This document shows, one piece after another, positions 8,357-18,579 of a stretch of DNA of 64,000 bases. The position numbers and the translations under genes are program-made. Under the pieces are notes generated by a model. It was not told where the DNA came from. It saw only the letters and a list, made by a program, of their open reading frames with translations, and searched no databases. Positions within the stretch are counted from its first letter, which is position 1. Every line of letters begins with the position of its first letter. Origin of the DNA: Leucothrix mucor DSM 2157 (GTDB lineage Bacteria > Pseudomonadota > Gammaproteobacteria > Thiotrichales > Thiotrichaceae); NCBI RefSeq assembly GCF_000419525.1, contig NZ_ATTE01000001.1, positions 3,693,501-3,757,500 of the forward strand, read 5' to 3'.

Positions 8357-9520
8357 TCACTGCACCACAATCCCCTCTTTAGCTGCCCAAACATCAATAT
8401 CCTGCCGACTTAAGGCGTGCGCCATTAACTCCGGAAACTGGTCTGGGGTACAGGCAAAGGTCGGCACACCCATCGCTGAAAAGGTCTCCGCCATATGGTG
8501 ATCATAAAACGGCGCGCCATCATCGCTCAGCGCCAATAAGGTAATCACTTGAACGCCGGACTCCACCAACTGCGCAACCCGTTTTACCATCTCCGCGCCA
8601 TTGCCCCCTTCATATAAATCACTGATCAATATAAAAATACTGTCATCCGGACGAGAGATCAGTCCCTGACAATAGCCCACGGCACGGTTGATATCAGTGC
8701 CTCCCCCCAACTGCAAGCCAAACAATAAATCCACCGGATCATCATGTAACTCATCGGTTAAATCCACGACTGAAGTATCGAACACCACCATCTTGGTACT
8801 CAGCGCTGGCAGCGATGCCATAACCGCCGCAAAAATACTGGAATACACCACCGACGGTGCCATCGAACCACTTTGGTCGATACACAGAACCACGTCTTTC
8901 AGCGCAGAGCGTTTACGCCCATAGCCAATACGAATCTCGGGCACAATGGTGTTGTATTCCGGCAGGTAATTTTTGATATTGGCACGGATGGTGCGATTCC
9001 AGTCCATCTCCTGCAAACGTGGTCGGCGGTTGCGAACAGAGCGATTCAGCGCACCTTTTACCGCTTGTTGCATTGGCTGTTCTAAACGACGCATCAGGTC
9101 TTCAACAACCTTGGCTACCACTTGACGTGCGGTGTCTTTGGTTTTGGAGGGAATCACATCTTTTAGTGAAATCAGCGTGGAGACCAAGTGAATATCGGCC
9201 TCCACCGCTTCCAGCACTTCCGGTTCCAGCAGCAACTGCCGCAGCCCGAGTCGCTCAATCGCATCCTGCTGAATCACGCGCACGACCGAAGCCGGAAAGT
9301 ACTGACGAATATCACCCAGCCAGCGAGTCACATTCGGAGCTGATGCTCCCAAACTACCACGTTGACCTGTACGCCCTGCGCCATCGCCATACACAGCAGA
9401 CAAGCAATTATCGATACCTTGCTCAGTGCCACTAAGCTGGCAACCAATGCCATCGGCTTCGCCGCCACCCAGAATCAAACGCCAGCGTTTTTCGCGTTCC
9501 GCTTGCTGTGCTTCAGACAT
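8357..9520 (-). CDS. VWA-domain protein of the MoxR/YehL-type operon (YehP-like)
   Basis: This 387-residue protein carries a von Willebrand A domain from about residue 208, with a complete metal-ion site: D215-Q-S217-G-S219 (CIDQSGSM), the later GGGTDINRAV and LISDLYEGG. The N-terminal half is helical. VWA proteins next to MoxR ATPases act as adaptors that recruit client proteins for ATP-driven remodelling or metal insertion. Its start overlaps the DUF5682 stop by 8 bp. Order and partners resemble the E. coli yehL-yehM-yehP-yehQ group. Client unknown. Confidence 0.85.
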   Translation of the reverse strand: MSEAQQAEREKRWRLILGGGEADGIGCQLSGTEQGIDNCLSAVYGDGAGRTGQRGSLGASAPNVTRWLGDIRQYFPASVVRVIQQDAIERLGLRQLLLEPEVLEAVEADIHLVSTLISLKDVIPSKTKDTARQVVAKVVEDLMRRLEQPMQQAVKGALNRSVRNRRPRLQEMDWNRTIRANIKNYLPEYNTIVPEIRIGYGRKRSALKDVVLCIDQSGSMAPSVVYSSIFAAVMASLPALSTKMVVFDTSVVDLTDELHDDPVDLLFGLQLGGGTDINRAVGYCQGLISRPDDSIFILISDLYEGGNGAEMVKRVAQLVESGVQVITLLALSDDGAPFYDHHMAETFSAMGVPTFACTPDQFPELMAHALSRQDIDVWAAKEGIVVQ

Positions 9521-12038
9521 CAGATACCTCCAATCCTAAAATCTGCGCCAGTAATGGCAAGGCCAATGCGGCACGTTGTTCGTCTAAATCACTCACGGCC
9601 GCAACTGCTGGTAATGCCGCCACACCATTTTTCACTCGCTCGCCCATTTGACGACGCTCTGGCGCTTCGAAAGTGGAGAACGTGCGGCGTAATACCGGCA
9701 ATAATTGCTGGAAAGTGTCGGCGGATAATTGGCTAACCCAGCTATCAATCAGCGCCCACAAGGACTCATCGTAAATCAGTAACTGACCGCTACCGCGCAA
9801 GAAACCATCGACCCAACTAGCTGCTTGTGCCGGATCATTTGCCGCTGACAAAGCCAGTCCAAATCGACGCGCACTTTCATCCTCATCCAACCTGCCCGCT
9901 TGCAGCAATAAGCGGCAACAACGACCCGCCAGCAAAGCTTGCAGCTCAGGTTGATCGGATAAATACACCAGCGCCTGCATCCATTGTTCGGTGTAATCCT
10001 CGTCATCCAGCAAGCCAACCGCTTCCTGCACGCCCTGAATTTGCAGGAACATGGCCTCAGCCGCTTCTTCATTTAAAGAGTGACAGGCATTAGGCAAGCC
10101 GATACAAATTCGCGTGACCATGCCATTGACCACACTGGCGACTTGCTTAACCGAAGTCTGACGCACATCACCATAACGTAACAGACGCGCCAACTCGGGC
10201 AGTGCTTGCATGAGTTCGGCAATGTCGCTATTGACCGCGGCTTCATCCTGCAAACGCCGCATTAAATGGTCAACCGCAGCGGGTAAATCAGCATACAACG
10301 AGGAGTGTGCCATCTCCGCTAAGGTTGCCAGTGAACGGGTATCGTTGGCAGTTTGAATGAGTTTGGCTGTGGCTGCTTGTTCCAGCGTGTTACCCCAAAG
10401 TCCGGCTTCGATTAGCTGGATTTCAAACTCGGGCTGCCAACGTAAACGCCAGCTTTCTTTAAAGGTTCCTTTGCCACTGGCTCGTCGGCCACCCTCGCCC
10501 CATTCAATGCCTAAAATACCTAAGCGCCTTAGCAAGCAGCTCTTTTCCAGATCATTTGGTTTACGCAGATCCAGTATGATTTCTTTATCGCTGGCTTCTG
10601 GTTTTAGTCGTAAACGGCGCTGTTGTTTACTGAGGTCTTGTTGCAGTGGCGTTTGCGGCGTTTCATCCGGCACTGCGCCCAGCACTTCACCGATAATCAG
10701 TTTTTCATGCAGCAGGCGCATTGGCATATCATCGCCAAATAACATCACGCTGCGTACCGCTTCATTCATTTCAGCTAAGCCCGCTTGCGGACGTCCGCGC
10801 ATGGCGGCTAAGGCTTCGGCCAAGCGTACGGCTTCAATAACATGAGCAGAGGAAATATCCAAACCTTGCTCGCGGAATGTGTGTGCAACTTGGGTTAGCC
10901 AGTGCGTGGTTAGACTGATTGATTGTTTAGGTGTGCCTTTGGCAATATTTGCAACAATGACATCAGTTGAGTTGGTCGTAGCTTCCGAGTCCACTGCACT
11001 AGCTTGCTCCGAGGTGCTCGTAGCTGAGTCATCACTAATAGTTTGTGCTATCACTTTAGCTGCGACTGAATCAGACTCCTTCCAAATATGCGCATACCAG
11101 CCGGGTGATGTGACGCCCGCACCATAGCCACTGGCACTGCTCAACCGGCTGTGCGTCCACGGTACCCAAGTGGTCGCAGTTTTAAGTTTTGGCAGGCCTT
11201 TTAACAAATCATTGTCGGATTTAGCAGTGGGCAATGTTTGCAGTGCAGGCACATGCCACGCGCCGCAAACTACGGCAATATTTTCATAGCCATCTTTGAT
11301 CGCTTTGCGCAGGGTTTTACGCATATGCGCTTCGCGAAGTTGCTCACGTTCGTGGTCAAGAGTGTCTCGCGGGCTGGCTGCATCGACTTCGGCGCGCAGT
11401 GCAGTCATGGCTTCGGCGATGGCTTCAAACAGCTCGCTGGAATCCTGACGCTCTTCGATCATATGCTCCCACCAGCGCTCGCTATCGCTGTAACCGGCGG
11501 CTTCTGCGAGTAAGGCTAAAGGGTCGCGACGAATATTGGCAGTTTGATCGAATGCTTGCTCAATATCCGATTCATCAGAGTCATCAACTAATTCAGATTT
11601 CGCATCAGAACCAATCTCAGCATCATTTTCAACGCCAACCTCATCCTCAGAACCCTCCTCATCCAAAGCCGCCAACGCTTCCTCAGCCGCTTTCTGCGCA
11701 GCTTCTTCAAAGCCTTTCTCCCGCGCAAAACTCATCCCAACCGGCAAGTCCATAAACTGCACTGGAATCTTATTCAGCAAGGCATAGCGAATTGCCTGCC
11801 ACTCTGGCGAAAACGCTACAAACGGATAATAAACCGCCCGCTGTGGCTCATCCGGCGCATAAGCCAGCAGTGCAACCGGCGGCTTCATTTGCTCGTGCAG
11901 CGTCAGCGATAAAATCCCGTCAGCTTCCGGCGGGCCTTCCACCAAAATACAATCTGGCTGCAGCGCCTCTAAAGCCTGAACTAAGCTACGTGCTGAACCA
12001 GGGCCATGATGGCGAATCCCAAAAACATGATGTGGCAT
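9513..12038 (-). CDS. DUF5682-family protein (YehM-like)
   Basis: This 841-residue protein starts MPHHVFGIRHHGPGSARSL, the characteristic opening of DUF5682 proteins. An early strand CILVEGPPEADGIL and a later strand IAVVCGAWHVPALQ resemble the core of TraB/EreA-like folds, in which His and Glu residues line a possible active site. Residues about 120-165 form a low-complexity acidic linker (EDEVGVENDAEIGSDAKSE). The C-terminal 400 residues are mostly helical. It sits between the MoxR ATPase (10 bp upstream) and the VWA gene (8-bp overlap). The molecular function is unknown. Confidence 0.8.
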   Translation of the reverse strand: MPHHVFGIRHHGPGSARSLVQALEALQPDCILVEGPPEADGILSLTLHEQMKPPVALLAYAPDEPQRAVYYPFVAFSPEWQAIRYALLNKIPVQFMDLPVGMSFAREKGFEEAAQKAAEEALAALDEEGSEDEVGVENDAEIGSDAKSELVDDSDESDIEQAFDQTANIRRDPLALLAEAAGYSDSERWWEHMIEERQDSSELFEAIAEAMTALRAEVDAASPRDTLDHEREQLREAHMRKTLRKAIKDGYENIAVVCGAWHVPALQTLPTAKSDNDLLKGLPKLKTATTWVPWTHSRLSSASGYGAGVTSPGWYAHIWKESDSVAAKVIAQTISDDSATSTSEQASAVDSEATTNSTDVIVANIAKGTPKQSISLTTHWLTQVAHTFREQGLDISSAHVIEAVRLAEALAAMRGRPQAGLAEMNEAVRSVMLFGDDMPMRLLHEKLIIGEVLGAVPDETPQTPLQQDLSKQQRRLRLKPEASDKEIILDLRKPNDLEKSCLLRRLGILGIEWGEGGRRASGKGTFKESWRLRWQPEFEIQLIEAGLWGNTLEQAATAKLIQTANDTRSLATLAEMAHSSLYADLPAAVDHLMRRLQDEAAVNSDIAELMQALPELARLLRYGDVRQTSVKQVASVVNGMVTRICIGLPNACHSLNEEAAEAMFLQIQGVQEAVGLLDDEDYTEQWMQALVYLSDQPELQALLAGRCCRLLLQAGRLDEDESARRFGLALSAANDPAQAASWVDGFLRGSGQLLIYDESLWALIDSWVSQLSADTFQQLLPVLRRTFSTFEAPERRQMGERVKNGVAALPAVAAVSDLDEQRAALALPLLAQILGLEVSDV

Positions 12039-12047
12039 GGCAGTTCC

Positions 12048-13142
12048 TTACAAAGTATTCCGACATGCCCGATACAAATCCTTCCAATCCGAGCGCTCTT
12101 TAACAACCGTTTCCAGATACTCTTTCCACACCACACCATCCTGCACAGGATCTTTCACCACGGCACCAACTAAGCTGGAAGCCAAGTCTTGCGCGGTTAA
12201 ACTGCCGTCACCAAAGTGTGCCGCCAAAGCCATGCCACTACCCATCACCGAAATCGCCTCAGCCGTGCTCAAGGTGCCACTGGGCACTTTCAATTTTGTT
12301 TTGCCATCCACCGTTACGCCACTGCGCAATTCACGGAAAATAGTCACTATACGACGAATCTCTTCCAGCGCTGGTTTCTCAGTGGGTAACTCAAGCGCAC
12401 GGCCCAAACTTTCTACACGGCGATTAACAATATCCGCTTCTTCTTCCAGGGAATCCGGCAGTGGCAAAATCACGGTATTAAAACGACGCTTCAGGGCGCT
12501 GGATAAATCATTCACACCTTTGTCGCGGTTGTTAGCGGTGGCGATTAGATTAAAGCCTTGCTCTGCCTGACACTCCGTATTTAACTCAGGAATCGGCAGC
12601 GTTTTCTCAGAGAGAATCGTGATCAACGTATCCTGCACATCCGCCGGTACGCGGGTCAGTTCTTCCACACGCACTACCAAACCATTGCGCATACCATGCA
12701 TGACAGGGCTTTCAATCAGCGCCTCGTCCGATGGGCCTTTGGCAATCAGTTGCGCATAGTTCCAGTTGTAACGTAGTGTCTCTTCACCGGTGCCTGCCGT
12801 ACCCTGCACAATCAAAGTCGAGCGACCAGAAACCGCTGCTGCCAAGTGCTCGGATACCCACGATTTCGCCGTACCCGGTAAACCATATAACAACAGCGCG
12901 CGGTCTGTGGTTAGCGTGGCAATGGCAATTTCCATCAGGCGGGAATTACCAATGTATTTGGCAGAAATCTCAGTACCATCTGGCAAGGTGCCACCCATCA
13001 AATACGTGCGCACAGCCCACGGCGACATCACCCAATTCGGCGGACGCGCATGTTGATCCTGCTCGACTAAGGCGGCGAGTTCATGGGCGAATTCCGTTTC
13101 GGCATGCTGGCGCAAAACGCGTTTAATTTGAGTCTCACTCAT
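12048..13142 (-). CDS. MoxR-family AAA+ ATPase (YehL subfamily)
   Basis: The 364-residue protein is an AAA+ ATPase with Walker A GLPGTAKS (87-94), Walker B VVRVEEL (156-162), sensor-1 LIATANNRDKGVN, and an arginine-rich segment SALKRRFNTVILPLP. The second acidic residue of Walker B is present, so ATP hydrolysis is expected. MoxR ATPases form hexameric rings and work with VWA adaptors. The neighbours (DUF5682, VWA, SWIM) place it in the YehL subfamily. It starts 33 bp after the DUF5691 gene stop and ends 9 bp before the DUF5682 start. Confidence 0.9.
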   Translation of the reverse strand: MSETQIKRVLRQHAETEFAHELAALVEQDQHARPPNWVMSPWAVRTYLMGGTLPDGTEISAKYIGNSRLMEIAIATLTTDRALLLYGLPGTAKSWVSEHLAAAVSGRSTLIVQGTAGTGEETLRYNWNYAQLIAKGPSDEALIESPVMHGMRNGLVVRVEELTRVPADVQDTLITILSEKTLPIPELNTECQAEQGFNLIATANNRDKGVNDLSSALKRRFNTVILPLPDSLEEEADIVNRRVESLGRALELPTEKPALEEIRRIVTIFRELRSGVTVDGKTKLKVPSGTLSTAEAISVMGSGMALAAHFGDGSLTAQDLASSLVGAVVKDPVQDGVVWKEYLETVVKERSDWKDLYRACRNTL

Positions 13143-13175
13143 GGGGTAATCCTATGTTCGTTGTCTATTTATGAT

Positions 13176-14753
13176 TTATTTTGAATTTAGCGCGGCGTTC
13201 ATATCTGCCCGAAAGCCCAGCGTAAACAGCGTTTCAGTTAAAGCGCGCTGCCAGTAATCGTATTCATTATCATTTTCCAGCAGCGGCTTTAACTGCTTCA
13301 CCAGCTCATCAACACAGGACAAATGAAGGTGGCTTGAGATGTGTTGCATAAAGCCGTTCAGACCATAATGATGACTGCCAAGGTCAGTCATCGAGCGACG
13401 TACCGCAGCTCCCAATAGTGGCAAAAGTGCTCGGGAAAACGCCTGACTCCAGGGGTGATTCAGCTGGCTCAATAGCGATAAACTTTTATCGCCCTCAGCG
13501 GTTTTCATCAGTTCGAGCATACAGCTCTCTGCTTGATCCGGAGCCAAAGCCGCCCACAGTGCCGGAATCTCATGATTCATTTTAGTCAGCCATCCGGTAA
13601 TCCAGTCAGGATCAGGATATTCCACTAAGGCTTTTTGCCAGCCGCCCATTATTGCGCTGGCCCAGTCATGCTTTGCGGTCAGCGATAATAAGCTGTCGGG
13701 AGCCAATGACCATTTTGAAACCCAAATGACCGGAGGCACCAAGGCTAATGATTGTTCCAACCACCATGCTTTAGCGCCCTTGCCTTTAGGTGGATTCTCT
13801 TCAATGCCATCGCGTAGCCAATCCTTCTCCCAAGCTTCGGGTGGATTAACAATCAGCTCTTGCTTACCGCTTAATTTCGACAGCAAGCCGCCTTTTTTCT
13901 GAAGCTGCAGCCAACTGTTTAATCTTGCTTGATGGCGCTGGCTAAAGGCGGAGTCCGGTAAACTACCCAGCAAGGTCGCGGCAACTTGTCGTACACCTTT
14001 ACTGCGATCATCCAAACAAGACTCCAGCCATTCTTCATCAGCTAGCGTTAAACCGGTGCGTAAGGTTTGCAGTAATTCCTGTCGGACAGCGGCAGCTTCC
14101 TGCTTCCATACGGCTTGCAATAAAGTCAGAGCGGCAACGGCATCAATCGCTCGTATTTTACGAAGGTAATCCACACGCTGCGCGGTATTGCCCTCTTCCC
14201 AGATTGACTCATCCGGCAGCTCACTATCATCCGTTACAGCCAGTGTTAATAGCGACTGCCAGTCTGGATTTTGCTGCGCTAACCATTGACCACGTGACCC
14301 AACGACCGCGCTCACTAAGGGGCGAATCGCTCGGCTTTGCTTTGACGTTTCCAGTAAGGCAGGGATATAAACTGGCGGAACTTGCAACTGCTTATCCGCA
14401 ACTATCTCTAACCAACTATCCAGCAATGCGCGTAGCGATTTATCATTCAGCAAACGGCGCAAATGGATCTCCGCGGCGGCAGGAATATAGCTACGAGCTG
14501 GCTTATCATCCGGCACTGGCAAGCTGCCACTAAAAGTTGCTGATAAACTCCCCACAGCCTGATATTGCTGCACCATAGCAACGGCAGAAAGTAGCGCCGA
14601 TTCACGCGCCTCACCAGTAGGTACTTTACCCTGTGGATAAAACTGTTGAAACATTGTTTGTAGTGGGCCACTGGCTTGGGGTGATTCAGTCTGTCGTTCA
14701 CTCCCTAACAAGGCAATTTTTAACAGCTGTTGTTGCAGGTCTTGAGTACTCAT
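13176..14753 (-). CDS. DUF5691-family protein
   Basis: This 525-residue, mainly helical protein has leucine-rich pairs of helices throughout (for example LRRLLNDKSLRALLDSWLEI, AALTLLQAVWKQEAAAVRQ, SKGVRQVAATLLGSLPDSAF). They resemble HEAT/ARM-type repeats and suggest a protein-binding scaffold. Its opening MSTQDLQQQLLKIALLGSERQ is typical of the DUF5691 family found beside SWIM and MoxR genes. The ATG directly abuts the TAA of the SWIM gene, so translation is probably coupled. No catalytic motif is seen. Confidence 0.75.
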   Translation of the reverse strand: MSTQDLQQQLLKIALLGSERQTESPQASGPLQTMFQQFYPQGKVPTGEARESALLSAVAMVQQYQAVGSLSATFSGSLPVPDDKPARSYIPAAAEIHLRRLLNDKSLRALLDSWLEIVADKQLQVPPVYIPALLETSKQSRAIRPLVSAVVGSRGQWLAQQNPDWQSLLTLAVTDDSELPDESIWEEGNTAQRVDYLRKIRAIDAVAALTLLQAVWKQEAAAVRQELLQTLRTGLTLADEEWLESCLDDRSKGVRQVAATLLGSLPDSAFSQRHQARLNSWLQLQKKGGLLSKLSGKQELIVNPPEAWEKDWLRDGIEENPPKGKGAKAWWLEQSLALVPPVIWVSKWSLAPDSLLSLTAKHDWASAIMGGWQKALVEYPDPDWITGWLTKMNHEIPALWAALAPDQAESCMLELMKTAEGDKSLSLLSQLNHPWSQAFSRALLPLLGAAVRRSMTDLGSHHYGLNGFMQHISSHLHLSCVDELVKQLKPLLENDNEYDYWQRALTETLFTLGFRADMNAALNSK

Positions 14754-16124
14754 TTATACACTCCCACCGTTCATCGCAATACCACCATCTGCCCAACATA
14801 GCGTACCGGCATCCCATGCGCTGAGTACTTGCAATTTATCGCCATCCCAACTGCCGAATATATCCTGAGGATGCCCGCCACCAGCGGCTAGTAGCGGCCA
14901 GACCTGCGCCGTCACAATTCGCATGGGTAAGCTTTTTTGCTCAGCATCAACCAAATACCACTGCCCATCCTGCGAGACCGGAGTCACCGATTTTAACGCC
15001 ATCGGAAAGCGCTCCAGCCAAGGACATTGAGCAAGCGCTTTGCCATAGTTTTCCAGCACCTCATCCAGCGAAATAAACGCGGAATTTACTGGGGATAACT
15101 CTGTGTTTAAACTATTGGCTTCGGCTTTGAGCACCGCCCGCTGAGGTACGGCTGAAGGGTAGTAAACTAACTCCGCTGGCATCCCCGTTCCAATTGCAGG
15201 ATATAGTGTCATTGCCTGTCCATAACCGGAGAAATCCAGCAATAAGGCATACTGTTTTGTGGCACGGCCATAAACCCAGGTGAACTGGCTTTGCATCTGG
15301 CCATCTTGCTCCTGAGATTGTCCCAGTACGCACCAATCGTCACTAATGGCATCACCGGTTAGCACCTCTTCTTTGTTGACTGGAAAACCGATTTGCGAAC
15401 GCACATCGCTTTGTACCGACTCTGGCAAGCTAATCACCCGCTGCCACGCTTCCAATAATAGATGGAGTTTGGCGATCGCGGCTAAGGTGCGCGCTTGCCA
15501 ATCATTGTGTTGATAGCGAATATTAGCAATGGCCTGCAAGCGTCTTGCCAGTCCGGGTGCTTGGGAGTCAACCATGCGCGTTGCGATATGATCCCAAGGT
15601 TGCTGATCGCTATGTGCAATGCCCTGTCGAACCAGATCGAATAGCCAGCGTCGTAACTCTTCAATTCCCGCTTCGACCTTTTTCTCACGAGCCGCACCGC
15701 GCTTTTTCTGGGCTTGCTCACGTTTCTTTAAGGTGGCTTCATCGACGGGCTTGTCTTTTTCAGCAGCCTTATTAATCTGCTTTTGAGCCCGTGCGCCGCG
15801 CTTGTCTAACCACTCCTGAACCCAAGGCAGCGGCTCAGCGGTTTGAAAGTCATCAGGGTTTGAGGCAAAGACTAAGGCCAGTGCAACGCCATGTTTACAG
15901 GGGAATTTTCGGCTGGGGCAGGAACATTTAAATGCGGGCTCCTCTAAGGCGATACTGGTTTGATAAGGCTTTTTACCACTGCCTTTAATCTCGCCCCAGA
16001 TAGTGACATCGGCACGACCGAGTGTTTGCCACTTGGCTGCCATTCCGAGTTTTTCACCGGCTTTGAGCGATGCCGCATCGGGGGCCAGTGCCGCGACGTG
16101 TTGAGTCGTCCAACTAATACTCAT
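14754..16124 (-). CDS. SWIM zinc-finger protein (YehQ-like)
   Basis: The frame can be extended to a TTG at 16184, but the ATG at 16124 gives the expected N-terminus (MSISWTTQHVAALAPDAASL), so I use it, for 456 residues. The zinc ligands of a SWIM motif are visible: C67, C69, C76 and H78 in CSCPSRKFPCKH. SWIM domains bind DNA or proteins. A lysine-rich coiled region follows (about 120-165). It is the first gene of the five-gene operon and abuts DUF5691. No good Shine-Dalgarno site is seen before either start, so the start is less certain than the identity. Confidence 0.8.
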   Translation of the reverse strand: MSISWTTQHVAALAPDAASLKAGEKLGMAAKWQTLGRADVTIWGEIKGSGKKPYQTSIALEEPAFKCSCPSRKFPCKHGVALALVFASNPDDFQTAEPLPWVQEWLDKRGARAQKQINKAAEKDKPVDEATLKKREQAQKKRGAAREKKVEAGIEELRRWLFDLVRQGIAHSDQQPWDHIATRMVDSQAPGLARRLQAIANIRYQHNDWQARTLAAIAKLHLLLEAWQRVISLPESVQSDVRSQIGFPVNKEEVLTGDAISDDWCVLGQSQEQDGQMQSQFTWVYGRATKQYALLLDFSGYGQAMTLYPAIGTGMPAELVYYPSAVPQRAVLKAEANSLNTELSPVNSAFISLDEVLENYGKALAQCPWLERFPMALKSVTPVSQDGQWYLVDAEQKSLPMRIVTAQVWPLLAAGGGHPQDIFGSWDGDKLQVLSAWDAGTLCWADGGIAMNGGSV

Positions 16125-16226
16125 GTGTTTTTTATTGGTGAGTTTAAGTGCCTGCAGTGTATGAAGGCCATACAGGCTTTGCAAGTTGTTACTGACGCGC
16201 TGCCTTAAACTATAAGAAAAGCCTAA

Positions 16227-17186
16227 TCACTCACCAGTTAAGGCTAATTTACTCAGTACCCAATCAGCCCCTTCGCGCAAGGCTTTTTGCATACCAGACT
16301 CACCAGCGACATGCCCCACGCCCTCCAGCACTTGCAAGCTTGCGCCATCAATTAACTGCGCCAGTAAATACGAAGACTCCACCGGACACACCCAATCCTG
16401 CTGCCCATGAATCAAACGTACCGGCACTTGTGGCAGCTTACTCATCGACTCCAAAATCTGGTTATCATCGAGGAAATAACCGTGTCTGGCATAGTGTAGT
16501 TCAATGCGTGAATGCGCCACACAGGCGGCCCAATCCTGCGGCTCAAACCGAGCGACATCCACTGAACGATTCACCATAATGCGGCCCCAATATTGCCACA
16601 GTGCAGACACTTGCTGGCTGAGAGTTTGATCCTCTGAGAACACGGCCTGATACAGCCGCTCGGTGACGGGTAAATCAATGGTTTGAGTTGGTAATAAGGC
16701 GACTAACTCTGCCCAGACCTGAGGGAAAAAGCGTGGCCCGCCCTCCTCAATAAACCACAACCAGTCGCGAGGCCTTGCTAAAAAGCTACCTCGCAATACC
16801 ATCCCTAGCACCTGCTCCGGATGCAACTGCGCATAGCGTAATGCCAATGTGCTACCCCATGAGCCTGCAAACAATACCCACTGCTTAATACCCAGATAGC
16901 GACGAATAAGCTCTATGTCATAAAGCAAATGCGCCGTGGTATTGTCGATTACACCACCGACGGGTGTTGAGCGACCACTCCCGCGCTGATCAAATAAAAT
17001 AATGCGGTAGCGTGCTGGGTCAAAATAGCGGCGGTTGTCTGCATTGCAGCTGCCTCCCGGCCCGCCATGTAAAAACAGAACCGGCACGCCTTGAGGATTA
17101 CCAGACTCTTCCACATACAACCGATGTAGAGCATCCACCTGAAGGCTGTGATCAGTAACGTGCTCAATGGGTGGATACAGTGACAT
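16227..17186 (-). CDS. Alpha/beta hydrolase, proline iminopeptidase-like, last gene of the pqq operon
   Basis: The 319-residue protein follows the proline iminopeptidase pattern: oxyanion-hole HGGPGG, FDQRGSGRS, nucleophile elbow GSWGST (catalytic Ser), the cap signature GGPRFFPQVW, then Asp in HGQQDWVCP and His in GVGHVAGE. The family removes N-terminal proline from peptides. Its ATG abuts the pqqE stop (TAAATG), so it is the sixth gene of the pqq operon. A role in trimming or recycling PqqA peptide fragments is possible but inferred from position alone; the usual PQQ proteases are metallopeptidases. Confidence 0.85.
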   Translation of the reverse strand: MSLYPPIEHVTDHSLQVDALHRLYVEESGNPQGVPVLFLHGGPGGSCNADNRRYFDPARYRIILFDQRGSGRSTPVGGVIDNTTAHLLYDIELIRRYLGIKQWVLFAGSWGSTLALRYAQLHPEQVLGMVLRGSFLARPRDWLWFIEEGGPRFFPQVWAELVALLPTQTIDLPVTERLYQAVFSEDQTLSQQVSALWQYWGRIMVNRSVDVARFEPQDWAACVAHSRIELHYARHGYFLDDNQILESMSKLPQVPVRLIHGQQDWVCPVESSYLLAQLIDGASLQVLEGVGHVAGESGMQKALREGADWVLSKLALTGE

Positions 17187-18317
17187 TTAAATCGCGTTAC
17201 CGGTAATCAGTTTTTTGGATTCGCGCATATTGCGGAAGACTAATGGCTGCTCCGTAACCTGCTTTGCGTCAATGCTCGCCACCTCCTCTAGCAAGGCGGC
17301 ATGCTTGGGTGACTTGTCACACACGGGGTCTGTATTGCTGGCATCACCGGTCAGCATTAGCGCCTGACAGCGGCAACCGCCAAAGTCTTTGTGTTTTTCA
17401 TCGCAACTGCGGCAAGGCTCCTTCATCCACTCAAAGCCGCGAAATTGATTGAAATCCCGCGACTCATTCCAAATCCAGTCAATACTGTGCTGCTTCACAT
17501 TGGGCAGTTCCAGCCCCGGAATAATGCGTGCAGAATGACATGGCAGCGCTGTGCCATCCGGCGCAATCGTCAGGAAAATACTACCCCAGCCATTCATACA
17601 GGGCTTAGGGCGATCTTCGAAGTAATCCGGCACCACATACAGAATGCGCATCTTGCCTTCCAGATCGCGCTGGTACTGATGGGCAATGGCTTCTGCATTG
17701 AACACCTGCTCACGCGTTGGCATCAGATTATTTTGGTTGTGCTTTGCCCAGCCATAATATTGCGTAGTTGCCAGCTCAACATAATCAGCCTCTAAAGCTT
17801 TGGAGAGTTCCAGTATCGCAGCAACATCATCAATATTATGACGATGTAATACGAAATTCAGCACCATGGGATAGCCTTGAGCTTTGACCTGACGCGCCAT
17901 TTCCAGCTTATGCTGAAAGCTATCCGAACCGCATAAGAAGTTATTCAGCTCTTCGCTACTGGCTTGAAAACTTACCTGAATATGATCCAAACCCGCGTCC
18001 CGAAACGCCCTGACCCGCGCCTCATCCATGCCAATGCCGGAGGTAATCAGATTGGTGTAATAACCCAGTGAGCGCGCTTCTTTAATCAGGATTTCCAAAT
18101 CCTTACGCACCAGTGGCTCACCGCCGGAAAAGCCAAGCTGTGTGGCCCCCATTTTGCGGGCATCGCGCAGTACTTTAATCCACTCATCCGTGCTTAGCTC
18201 TTGCTTATGGTCCGCCATATCCAACGGATTGGAGCAGTATGGGCATTGCAAGGGGCAAGAGTAAGTCAGCTCGGCTAACAACCAAAGCGGCGGGCCAGCG
18301 CGCTCAGCCGTTTGCAT
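17187..18317 (-). CDS. pqqE: PqqE, radical SAM enzyme of PQQ synthesis
   Basis: PqqE joins the Glu and Tyr side chains of the PqqA peptide by a carbon-carbon bond. The radical SAM cluster motif C21-x3-C25-x2-C28 ([12 protein letters not shown]) is present, as are the C-terminal SPASM-type cysteines ([27 protein letters not shown]). I place the start at the ATG at 18317, which has a good ribosome site (AAGGGTGG) and overlaps the pqqD stop by 14 bp. Longer starts to 18347 exist but lack a site. About 376 residues, usual for the family. Confidence 0.95.
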   Translation of the reverse strand: MQTAERAGPPLWLLAELTYSCPLQCPYCSNPLDMADHKQELSTDEWIKVLRDARKMGATQLGFSGGEPLVRKDLEILIKEARSLGYYTNLITSGIGMDEARVRAFRDAGLDHIQVSFQASSEELNNFLCGSDSFQHKLEMARQVKAQGYPMVLNFVLHRHNIDDVAAILELSKALEADYVELATTQYYGWAKHNQNNLMPTREQVFNAEAIAHQYQRDLEGKMRILYVVPDYFEDRPKPCMNGWGSIFLTIAPDGTALPCHSARIIPGLELPNVKQHSIDWIWNESRDFNQFRGFEWMKEPCRSCDEKHKDFGGCRCQALMLTGDASNTDPVCDKSPKHAALLEEVASIDAKQVTEQPLVFRNMRESKKLITGNAI

Positions 18318-18579
18318 GCAACCACCCTTGTTTGGCGGCGACATCAATAAACTCGATCACATCACCGGCAACCTCCGGATCATCAAATCGCGCGGACAAA
18401 TCATCGGCAATTGCCTGAACACTTTTTTCACCATCAATGCTTTTTATAATTTCGCCGGAGCTAGCGCCTAACTGCACCATGCCTTCCGGATACAACAACA
18501 CATATCCCTGCTGCGTCTCTTCCCATTGCAAACGAAATAAGGGGTTAATTTGATAAACAGTACCCGTGTTCATTCTCAT
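18304..18579 (-). CDS. pqqD: PqqD, PqqA-peptide chaperone
   Basis: PqqD binds the PqqA precursor peptide and presents it to PqqE. The 91-residue protein has the expected size and fold pattern of a RiPP recognition element: [23 protein letters not shown] (a beta sheet), then [22 protein letters not shown] (helices). It overlaps pqqC at its start by 4 bp and pqqE at its end. Confidence 0.93.
   Translation of the reverse strand: MRMNTGTVYQINPLFRLQWEETQQGYVLLYPEGMVQLGASSGEIIKSIDGEKSVQAIADDLSARFDDPEVAGDVIEFIDVAAKQGWLHANG

Noticed and set aside
10357-10845. 162-residue frame on the + strand inside the DUF5682 gene
   Set aside because: It is antisense to a well-supported gene, low in complexity (Ser/Arg/Ala) and without any recognisable domain.
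16125-16184. 20-residue longer start of the SWIM protein
   Set aside because: The upstream start is a TTG with no ribosome site, and the added residues do not resemble the family N-terminus.
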